From: Vandiemenella viatica
Lineage: Eukaryota > Arthropoda > Insecta > Orthoptera > Morabidae
Length of the DNA stretch: 64,000 bases
Direction: 5' to 3'
NCBI GenBank assembly: GCA_031002005.1
Contig: CM061920.1
Span: 50,694,610-50,758,609 of the forward strand
The position numbers and the translations under genes were made by a program. How positions within the stretch are numbered: the first letter of the stretch is position 1; each line of letters opens with the position of its first letter. Shown one piece after another: positions 53,837-64,000 of the stretch. A model generated the notes under the pieces. That model made no database searches. It worked only from the letters and a program-made list of their open reading frames with translations, and was not told the DNA's origin.

Positions 53837-54649
53837 GATTAAAGTGCTGTCACAATTACATGTGAGCCAATAGTGTATCAATGGATTTGTGTTTTGGCTT
53901 TGTTACTGCAGGTTCATTGATTCTTAAATCAAATTTCTGAAGTCTTTGAGGAAAGTGGCTTGTTGTATCCAAACAAGCTGCAGTGCATAGAATAACTTAC
54001 AAAGGAAAGCAGTAAACACAAATAATAGGTCTGCCTTAGACTGTAGTTATTAATAACCTTATAAGGTAACTAAGTGCATACTAATTATATCTGCATACTG
54101 CAGAAACATTGTGCTATGTTTCCAAAACTTATATCCCTGATGGGTTTAATGAGAAAAGTAAGCAGTTGGTAAATCTTACAGTTGAACATATCATGCCATT
54201 CAAAAATCTTGACTAAACTTCTACCTTGTTTTGTTTTACTTATATAACAATATTCAGCATGTGCATACCCACCACACTTTTCCATGTCTTGATCCTGTCC
54301 AACATGGCTAATGGGCTACCCAAAATATTGCCTTCATATTTGATAATTTCTGGATTTATACTTCTTCTTGATTTTGCCGTAAAGAATGTTCTTTATAACC
54401 ATAATCAATACCTTAAAATAATGTATCTAGAATTTTTCCCTCTGAAAGCATTATACATTTATAAACAGCTGAATCAGCTATATCAATTATTAATCATGTC
54501 CAGTTCAAGACAACAACTTAGTACAGTAAGTTAATAGCATTGCGAATAATCATTTCTCAACCATCAGTTAAACTTTTGTGCCTGAGAATTCATGATACTG
54601 TACAGTAATCTGGTGTTTATAACACAATGGAGCATATAACCTAGTGGCA
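53837..54649. other. AT-rich flank, nothing recognised
   Basis: No feature supported. A 102-codon frame at 54226-54534 is hydrophobic by base composition and has no family resemblance. Confidence 0.55.
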
Positions 54650-55080
54650 ATTTCCCTACACACCTTTTGTGTTAAGCAAATATTTTAAATTCTTTCAATG
54701 TTTGAGGGAACAGTTCAGCAGATTCCTCTATTATATCCATGATGTGGGCTCCATACTAATCCACCATACTCAAGCAATAGTCTAATCAAGGTTTTGTAAC
54801 ACAATGTCCTAATATTTTTGGTACATTCTCCCAATACCATTTCCAAGAGATCCACATTTCTCTACCACCTAGTCAGTGTTTTCTGTCCAATTGAGTTTTA
54901 TTATAGAATGATATACCAAGATATTTTCACTTCATGTCTTCAACAAGCCATTACTATTGTCATGATATTCTTCGTATGGTTCTTCCACTATTGTCATCTA
55001 CAGACTCTCTGTTGGTGGCATTAATTGATTACTGGTACCAATTTATCCTGTTCTATGACCATTCCTAGTACTGCCAGAGT
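54650..55080 (-). mobile_element. LINE C-terminal relic
   Basis: The minus strand gives pieces such as YGGLVWSPHHGYNRGI and TVPSNIERI, resembling the LEYGSVVWSPH region after the RT of Jockey/I-type LINEs, with many stops and shifts. Confidence 0.5.
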
Positions 55081-55975
55081 GAGAACAAGTTATTTCTTCA
55101 TTAATTTACAGTCACAAAATTCACTTTCCGAAAGAAAATTGCTGCCACTTGTTTAATATAAATAGGAATACCAACAATAAACATTAATTGCAGGCTGGTT
55201 TTGAATAATGTTCAAACTAAATACTGTTCAGTCACTTTGTTTAATGAACCAAATGCTCTTTGTAAATGTCTTCCGGTACCAGGATTACATTCTGCCATAG
55301 CACTAATTTGAAAAAAAGGACTTTGAATTTAAAATATTACAGATTATCTCCGAAAACTAAAAGCATGCACTGTTTTTACAACATTCTTTCAATAACGTAC
55401 TCAGCAAAATTTTGTTTATAAAATTGTGATACTGTAGTAGTAAATGTACTACCCTATGAAAATGATGAAGTCCCAGTAACGGCTAAATAAAAGTTTGTTA
55501 ATCGTTGCCTTCTAAAATGATCCACTAACTCCTGTCTACCCCTCCCCCACCCCCCCACACACATCTGTACTGTACCTAAGCTGCCCACGGAATGCCCGAC
55601 AAGGCCACCTGCTTGCTCTGATTTATAGTTCTGGTCCAACCAATGGAAATTTTCATGCATGGTGCCATGTGCAAAGCTTCTTGACTTAGACAAAGTTTAC
55701 TGATTATACAAAACTTGCTCTTGTCCTCTTTGCATTTTAGTATAATGTATATCAATTAATTTTAACAATTTTTCTTGAATTCCTACTTCTTTGTGAGTAA
55801 TTAATAGTTTATGTTGGGCTTTTTAATTTATGTTCTCTTTCCGTCTATGCCAAAAATATCTATTCTCTTGTAAAACTTTAGTATTCAGAAAATTACTTTT
55901 CTCTCCTAGTTTTGTTTATCGTACTACATAATTACCATAAAAATCATAACATTGTATATGATACCAGACAGGGAT

Positions 55976-56170
55976 GAGATTACCATGGTCACAAGCCAAC
56001 ACTCAATTTCAGGCATAAGGAATTGGGGAAATTTCCTTTGTCGATATGGGATTCAGTGATTCAAATAAATTACCAAGGGAAGTATTGAATATCTTACCAA
56101 AAACATTGAAAGAATTTTAATCAAATTCCTAACTGCAAAAGTAGATGGGTGGGGAAATTACTCCCAAATA
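55976..56170 (+). repeat. Second copy of the dispersed repeat at 8095-8590
   Basis: Shares AAATTACCAAGGG, AAAACATTGAAAG and GATGGGTGGG-like blocks in the same order as 8368-8560. Confidence 0.45.
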
Positions 56171-59100
56171 ATTTAAAAAAAAAATATATTAGTAAGAAAA
56201 TAGTTGTGTATGGAAGCTGCTTCTGGAGCATGTAAACTGTCACATTTAAATTAATTAACTTGTTGTTATTCTGACAGTGAGTTAGGTTGGGCTTGGGCAT
56301 AACACTGAAATCATTTCCATAGCAAGTACCCAATGGTGCCAAAATATATTGCCACACCAGTATGACCTGACTAAGTTTGAAATGATAGTTTCAGGCTTAA
56401 GTCACATGGGACAATAAGTTTTGTGATTCAAAATTTAGCAATATAAGTTTTTTATACTTAGATATCTGATAATAACTGCTGATACACTGTACTGTATTAA
56501 TCATGTATTCATCATCTCTGGAATGAAAATATTAATAGTGTAAAAGCTTTTGTCCATAAATGATGACAGTAACAATGTTTCTGCTCTACTGTTTATGCAT
56601 TTTGTCCATTTTCAGAGAGATAGCATATAATTCAACAATGCCTTTGATGTATTTCCTGTTGCCAGTATCAAATTGCAATCTTACATTTTTGAGTACAACT
56701 AACAACCTACTCATCTGCAGAAATGAGGAAACATGGATATTGTGCATGTAGGTATGTACCTAGTCAGAAAGAAAAATTATTTTGAGACTTTTTATCTATT
56801 TTCTTGCCTAAATGTCGATACTGTGTGACAATACAACAAATTTAATCTCTTCTAATTTTATCACTAACTGTTTGATATTTAATAACTTGTTCAAATTCAT
56901 ACTGAAAATACATGAAAATGTTATATGTTTATGGATAATATTGTAATGTTGTTCAATTTAAAGTTTTATGAGTGTACACAAATAAATATGACTGTTTTAT
57001 GATGATGTGATAGTGTTACAAAACACTATGACAATAATTTTAATGCAAAAGTGAGTAAATATAAGATGTTGCACATTAGCTTATTTCTATTAGAACATAA
57101 CACTTCCTTTTATAATTGACCTAGATAAGCTATTTTGTATTTTAATGTTTATTTCTTCAGAATTAGTATAAAAATTTTATAATGACTCTGGTGACAATAA
57201 TTCTACATCGAGCATAAACATATTTACATTGTTCAAATTTTGTATTTATACTTTACAGGATATTTACTTGAAGTAAATATTGTCAGTTGAATTGTATTTT
57301 TTTGTCTTGTGGGTTGTATGTTGGCATGTGCAAACTAATGTATATATCGAAAATGCTCCAGTTTGAGAACTTAGTTTTTAATTTTTACTGCTAGTGAAAT
57401 GGAAATGTTTCATAACTTGGTTATGCAAATTTTTCCTCTTGAAACTTAACCCATTTAAGTCTGCAATTTGTCTGCCAATTTGTCCCTGAATATAAAGCAG
57501 GAATATTTTCCATTCATATATTTTATATTTAGCAATAAAGTGTTGAACACTAAAGGTGTTTCTAGCCAATATATGTATTTTGTATGGCTTTAAGAGTTTA
57601 GCCTGCTCTGACGCTAATCTAAATTACTGACAATAATTTCTGTGACGCCTGATGAAACTGTGTCTGATTTTATTCTATGATCATCACAGCTGGTAACTTT
57701 AGATCAGTACTCTAGATGGATAATTGTAGAAGCTGACAATTTATATATAACATAAAATTTTAATTGTGAAGTCAGTTTTACAGATTTGTATTTCAGTATT
57801 AATATTTGGAAACTAGACAAATAAAACTAATCAAAATAGTTTGTACAGACATTTCAATTATTAATGTAAAAATTTCAATTTACATTTTCATCTTCAGTTG
57901 AACACTTATAATTCTGAATCAGAATAATTTTAGTATGAGGTATTTTATTTTACATTCAGTCATAATTTTACATAATCTATTCTGATTAAACTTCATTAAA
58001 TTCATGCGTAATAAATGAAACATTTATGAGCAGCTTGTGAGTTTTAAATTTGCTATGTATACGCAGCATACAGTGCCTAGTATACTGGTCCTGGTTGTTT
58101 GTGATACAAGCTATTGAAGCAGTTTTAGCTATTTATTATATTTTTGTAACTGTGTAAGAATGCACTGAGCATGGCTTGCCATATCAAATTAAGTGCTGTA
58201 TTATGAGTAATTAACTTTTATAACTGCAGTCAATACTGTCATTCATATTCAATCAAAATTATGTTAAAAACTATTCTTGGACATGTCATTAACCTATCTT
58301 GCTTCCTTCATGGTATTTAATAGCACCTGTTTATATGTTGAACTCCAAGAAATTACCTTATGATATAACTTTTTGTGCTTTTGGTGCATATTGCAGTATA
58401 TTTAATGTCCATTGACATATTTGTTGCACCTTTTCTTTTGTAAAAAATTGCACCTTCCATTTTTTTTCTTCCTATATCACAAAAGAAAAACCTGTTTTTC
58501 TTTTTTTTCAAATTTATTTAAAACCTTGGTAAATTATTGTGCCAAAAAATGAAAACAGAATTGTCATTGAACTATGTTTTCTCCATAGGAATCACTAGAT
58601 TTATAAAATGTTAACAACAGAGAGATGTGTAGTTCTTTCTCAAGCTATACACCTATGTTTAATTAAGAGAATAAAAAATCAGAGCTTTGTATTAAAAATA
58701 AATGTCATTGCAGGATACCTTTTATATTATTTCTTTAAAACATTTGTTTGCAATATAATATTGTTGAAATTCTGTGTAAATGTGATTTTTTGTTTGTTTG
58801 TTATAATAAACATTATGATTTTCCGTAATTAATTTCAACATTACAGCTGTCCATCTTCTTCAGTATATAAGACTACACTGTAATCCTGTTATATATATTG
58901 AAATTAATATTTTAATTGTGTTTCTTCTCAAATAAGATCGTTCTGGCAATATTCTTGTAATTACAGACAACTTAATTTCACTGAACACATATGGGTGAGA
59001 TTCCTCATAATATTAACTAGCATATTTAGTTCCATAATTTTCAACTGATTTAAATGCTTTTCATGTATGTCTGATTTCTTACATCCTGATAATGCAACTA

Positions 59101-60745
59101 AACCACAGGACTATTCTGCTTAGTTTATAATCATAACAATGAATGAAAGTAAACTTATTTAGCTTGTTCCATAGCATACAACGAAATCTGCAGAACAGAA
59201 AAATAAGCTCAATAAAAAAAGATTTAAATAGCAAAATGTAGTGTTTACAACAGCTGTAGGAAAGGTTTAAACCAGTAACTAAGTCAAAATGTTCAGTAAA
59301 ATTAATGTCCTATAATAACCAATCACAGTTCGAAATAAATTGTTGTTAACAAAAGATGGTGTTCGCAATATTCTCTGTATGGTTAAAACTAACATGTTGA
59401 CTGATGAGAATTGAAAAATAAACATAGAAGACATAGAAGCACAAAAATTTATGTTAGAATAGCATTTTCTTTTAACAGTTGACACCAAATGAATAATCTT
59501 TTGTAAAACATAGAATCATTATATAAAAGAAAAAGCAAACTTTCTGCACATATTTTGTTTCTATAATACTTTCAATAGTACATTTTTTTTGTTATTTATA
59601 CTGCGATGTCAAAATACCCTGTTGTAAAATACTACTTAAATGGAAGAATGTACTTCTGACACAGGTGTGTTACAGTCACAAGTGTAAATAGTTCATCTGT
59701 GTTGTTTGTTGAATAAATGTAAGTAATTAACTGTTCTTTGCCTTTGTAATTTCTCTCTCTTGTTATGATCATTTCTAATCACATGTGGTCCTCCTGTTAT
59801 TATAGGATTTTAATACAAATTTAATTTTTATCTCACTCAGTGCATGATACTTCACAGAGTGGGTCAAATGTCCTTGGTAAACTATCAGTGTATTATTAAA
59901 AGTCTTCCATTTTGGGTAATTTGAATTTATGATGTCTTTCATATTCTGACAGCATCTTGGTTACATTTATAATTTTTTTTTTAATGTCTAATGCCTTGTC
60001 AGTGTAATTAAAGGTAGAAAACTGCTGGGGGCAGGAATTGGAAGGAATTCACCCATGGTATTTTGAAAGAACCATTCAGGTTAAGCCCTTCTTCAAGAAA
60101 ATAGAAACATATGGCGTAAGTTAAGTGGGCACCCACTGACGGCACCGCTGCATGAATGATGGTTTTGACCAGTTTATGATGGGTTTGTTTCCTTAGAATA
60201 AAAATATAGGTACTTTTGAACCCAATGATTGTTCCAATTAGAATATTGAAACAATAAAAATGCTGTTAGGAAATCAAAATAAGAAAAGATTTTGTTACAT
60301 TCTTTATAAACTTTTATCCGGAGGGACTTAATTTACTTGAATTCAGCTATGCAAATGATCACTATAGGATGAAATCTATTTTCAGCATTGCACTGTAGAT
60401 TGGTGAAATCATCTATTCAAAAGCATCATCTTTTCCATAATGTCTCTAATTAATTACCATGGTTTGTAACGTATCTATGAATCAGGAACAAAATTTTATA
60501 ACTATATGTGTGGAACACACACTGTAGGGTAGCAAAACACTGTTGAAACAGAGCTTGTTGTTGCAATATTAAAATTTATAGCTGTTTCACAGAGTTTATT
60601 AAGTTTCTGAAATTATTTGGTTGCCACCCAAGCCTTTCTATCCACTCATGAAAGGAATTATTGAGTGAAAAGCCTAAGAGCAAAGCATACTGGGATTTAT
60701 TGAACTGTTAATATAAAATATTTCGGAACTTCTTAAATTGAAAAT
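56171..60745. other. AT-rich flank; candidate distal poly(A) site at 59712
   Basis: No genes recognised. At 59712-59717 AATAAA is followed by TGTTCTTTGCCTTTG (59732-59746), a good GT-rich downstream element. A minus-strand SINE-like remnant is visible at 60019-60105 (GGAAGGAATTCACCCATGG). Confidence 0.5.
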
Positions 60746-60751
60746 ATATGA

Positions 60752-61860
60752 GGGCAGTTTTTTTTTTTCAACCTCCGATAGGCCATTAATAAAAGACAAA
60801 TAGACATGGAAAAAAATATTTTATTACCAACTGTTATGTACACTGTTACTTTTCAACATAGTCACCTTGAAGATTAAGGCATTTGTCATTTGTGTGGACA
60901 AGCTATTCACAAAATGTTGCCGCCAATGACTTTAAATGAGTCATCACATTGTCTTGAAGCTCCTCATTGGTTCAGAACCACTGTCCTCCTAGCCACTTCT
61001 TCAGTTTAGCAAAAAGATGAAAGTCACTTGGTGCTAGGTTGGGTCTGTATGGTGGGTGATCAAAAATCTCCCATTGAACTTGTTCAAGAAGTCACTGGGT
61101 GACACCAGCACTGTGAGGGCAAGCATTGTCGTAAAGCAGAACAATGCCAGAAGTCAGCATGCCTCTTCTTTTGTTCTGAATGGACCTCTGTAAACGTTTT
61201 AAAGTTTCACAGTAAGCAGCTGCATTAATCGTGGTCCCCGGCAGCATAAACTCCACAAGGAATACACCTTTTTGGTCTCAAAACACGGTTGTTGAAGGTA
61301 TCTTTGAATTTTTTTGGTTTGTTCGGGGAATTTGTGTGCATCAATTGTTGGGATTGTTGTTTCGTTTCATCTCACATCTCATCTCCAGTTCCAATTGATT
61401 TCAAAAAATCTTCTCTATCTGCATGATAATGGTCAAGGAACTTCAAAGCTGATGCCATTCGGTGAGTTTTGTAGTTGTTGGTCAAATTTTAGGGACCCAG
61501 GGAGCACACATATTTTTTTTTTAGCGTAAATTGTCTGTTACAATAGAGTACAGACGAGATCTTAACACTTCTGGAAATTTAATTGATAAATCACTTATCG
61601 TGAACTTGTGGTTTTCTCTTATCACTTTGTCAACTCATTGAACAATATCATCTGTAGCGACAGATTCGCATCCTTGACCTCCTTCATCGTGCACATCAGT
61701 TTGGCCTTCTTTAAATTAAGCCCTTTCCATACACTTGGCTCATTCTTCAATGGATTTCTGCTGCACCGTTTCCTTCTACTTGCAGAAACTGAATAACGCT
61801 TCTTAACCCGCACTTGGCAGGAGAATTGATCAATTCTGTGACTACAGCTTGGCACAGAAT
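60752..61860 (-). pseudogene. Mariner transposase relic
   Basis: Minus-strand remnants in order: SVIQFLQVEG near 61790, DDIVQ and HKFTISDLSIKFPEV near 61570-61650, GDEM followed by a stop where GDETW is expected (about 61390), MPGTTINAAAYCETLKRL-like near 61210, LLYDNACPHSAG near 61140, and YRPNLAPSDFHLFAKLKKWL near 61000. The DD34D Asp residues are mostly readable, but stops and frameshifts destroy the frame. The left end GAGGGCAGTTTTTT may be the terminal repeat; the right end is not clear. Confidence 0.8.
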
Positions 61861-62309
61861 GAAGTCACAAATGCAGCAAAAACAGAGAGTGTGGTAGGGG
61901 ATGTTATATACCTATTATATTACCTAAACTATTCAACAGGTTAGAAATTACATACAATGAATATACCAGATAACTTTCAATAGTAAAGCACTTTTCATCT
62001 CAGAACATAACCTTGTTATAAGTTCATTTTCTGGCTAAAACCAATTAGAAGGGGCAAGTCTCATATAATTGTATAATAAGGGACTTTTATAATAATTTTC
62101 TTAGCAAGAAAGCACTTTTTAAATCAATTCTAAAACATTTTTTTTTAAAAGACATAATACTCAAATAAGGTTGTTTTTCAGTCATGATGAATTTTGTTGC
62201 ATTCATTTCCACTAAGAAAGCAGAGAGTGACAATCACTTTAAGGTAGTTTTTGTGTGCTTTTAAAATTTATATAAGGAGATATTTCAAATCAAAATAATT
62301 CAATCTTTT

Positions 62310-62346
<37 letters not shown>

Positions 62347-64000
62347 AAAGATAAAAGTATGCTTAAATGAAAGAGAAACATTCAGTCAATAACAAACATA
62401 TAACAGTTGAGAGGGAACTTGATGTTTAAAGTAATAAAAACGAAGTTTTAGTGTTGACATGTTGTAGCATCACCATGTCTGACATTTAGAAGTGAATAGC
62501 TCTTAAACAAGAATAATGATGAGAAAAGTTGTCATGACCAAAAAGATTCAGAATAAATTAAACTATAACATAGTAAAAGTTCAGGAAAATCCGAGTAAAA
62601 TTAGCATTCCACAGGAGTGGGGGCTTTTTCTAATTCACTAAAGAATAGTGTTTCCCCGTGGGAATACACTGGTGTTCCACGGCGATCCAGCAGTAGATAA
62701 GCCTAGCCTGTAAAAAGCCGATCAGCGCAAGCAGTCAGGGATAGTTTCCAAACAGTTTTTCAAGCAGGCTGTCGAGATGAGAAGAGCTACGTGATGGGGC
62801 AGCGAACTACGAGGCTGTGAACTTTCTAATAGTGGTGAAAATGGAAACTTAGAAAATTTCAAGTTGTTATAAACTTTACATTGACGATCAGGACAGTGGA
62901 CTATGATGCTATTCCGGGTTGCCATGGGATGATCATTTGAAATTTGGGGGAATTTTCTGAAAGATTTTCCATCAGTGTGTGTGAGTGACATCAACCTGCA
63001 ATCTAATTCAAGGAGACAATAGTTTCGATGCCTTATCTTTCTGGTACCTCAACTTGTAGTACGTAAAATTCAAGAATATAAAATTTGTTTACGCAAGAAC
63101 TGTTTTACTCCATAAACCTTTATCTCTTGGGTAATTACGGGGCATTGGCGACCGTATAACAGAACCTGTGCTAGCATACTTTAAAGGTACCAACCATCAC
63201 GATCAAGTTAATGCGAATGTTGCATAACCCCCAATGCACGTTATGTTATTACTGGGAGATGTGCAATCATCTACTGTGCACACTGCTCACCTGCCACTCA
63301 TAAGTCACAGGTTTCTCCTCAGTCATTCTTTATAACTAATGTACTATCACTCATTAATACACTTGTCAAATTTATCCTTCTTTGTTCATAAGCAATGTCT
63401 CCAATTCTCACCATTGGTGAAATTACTTTAAGCAAATCTTACTTTTGAGGAAACTTAATTTTTCGCCCTAGCACCATAAAATCACTATTCTTTTCCAAGT
63501 CCTAAACCTAAAGTCCTGCATTCTCAAAGTTCTTTAAGTTTTCCATGTTATAAGTCACTTTCAACAGTCACTGAAATACACCATCACCATAACCAAGCAT
63601 TGTCACTCTGCAAATGCAGCAATCGAAAAGCTTGAAACAGAGTGAAGTGAGTAACTGATTGTCATCACACAAGAACCCTATTTATACTTTTACCCATTGT
63701 TGGATCATTAATTTCATAATCTTTTAAAACTATTTCAAATTTTTAATCTAGGTAGCCATGATTACTTTAAAACTTTTTCATTGTTAAGATAATCCCAAAA
63801 TATAGTTGATTTCCCTCAATGTTTACACTTCATTTTGTAAGAAATATTTGTCCTATCACAGATTTGTAAGAAATATTTATCTTGGTCAGCTTCCACGAAA
63901 CAAATGAAAATCTTACTATAGTTGTTTCATTCTTCTTTTTACTATAAATTCTTGTATAGACTGATTCATGATACATTAAATTTTACTTTAATAACATTTC
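61861..64000. other. AT-rich flank, nothing recognised
   Basis: No gene, RNA or transposon ends supported. 62600-63000 is less AT-rich but has no convincing exon. Confidence 0.5.
62311..62341 (+). repeat. Poly(A) tract, 31 nt
   Basis: A homopolymer after CAATCTTTTC. No body identified. Confidence 0.9.

Noticed and set aside
54226..54534. Hydrophobic 102-codon frame as a membrane protein
   Set aside because: AT-rich composition alone gives such residues; no family match and no splice context.

Overview
This window is eukaryotic nuclear DNA from an arthropod, most likely a large-genome polyneopteran insect such as a grasshopper or locust. The gene is split by GT-AG introns, coding exons are GC-rich islands in AT-rich introns, and the introns are loaded with insect-type transposons. 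The Tc1-like families at 279-1700 and 2214-3160 resemble elements I recall from Schistocerca-type genomes; that assignment is from memory, not from a search. There are no bacterial features, rRNA genes, CRISPR arrays or stand-alone tRNA genes.

Layout. 1-4370: upstream flank with two dead Tc1-like transposons and an inverted-repeat block (3541-4024) that holds a TATA/Inr-like sequence. 4406-49852 (+): one gene of 12 coding exons, 2076 nt of CDS, 691 residues, whose exons join in frame at every junction. It encodes a sodium-coupled SLC6 transporter closest to the SLC6A15/A17 (B0AT2/NTT4) orphan neutral amino-acid group. Introns range from 81 bp to 12.6 kb and carry LINE, SINE, MITE and palindromic insertions. 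49853-64000: 3' flank, with a nearby poly(A) signal at 50156, a hAT-like MITE, LINE relics, a decayed mariner and long AT-rich stretches where nothing was recognised.

The most unusual structure is at 15541-16794. The last 51 nt of exon 3 (the TM3 codons), together with the 5' splice site, have been amplified into 21 tandem copies of 59-60 bp inside the downstream intron. Each copy carries a branch-point-like sequence, a pyrimidine-rich stretch and CAG|GT, so the array is a chain of combined acceptor/donor sites resembling recursive-splicing ratchet points. Fifteen consecutive 60-bp units are open in the transporter's own frame. The second standout is a 278-bp, about 98.5% identical palindrome at 46408-46981 flanked by a 13-bp target-site duplication, which looks like a tail-to-tail Penelope-like or foldback insertion.

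Most transposon coding regions are visibly broken. The best preserved is the LINE at 37.3-40.3 kb, which has a single in-frame stop but also a lost catalytic aspartate. The transporter is therefore the only functional protein-coding gene I can support here.
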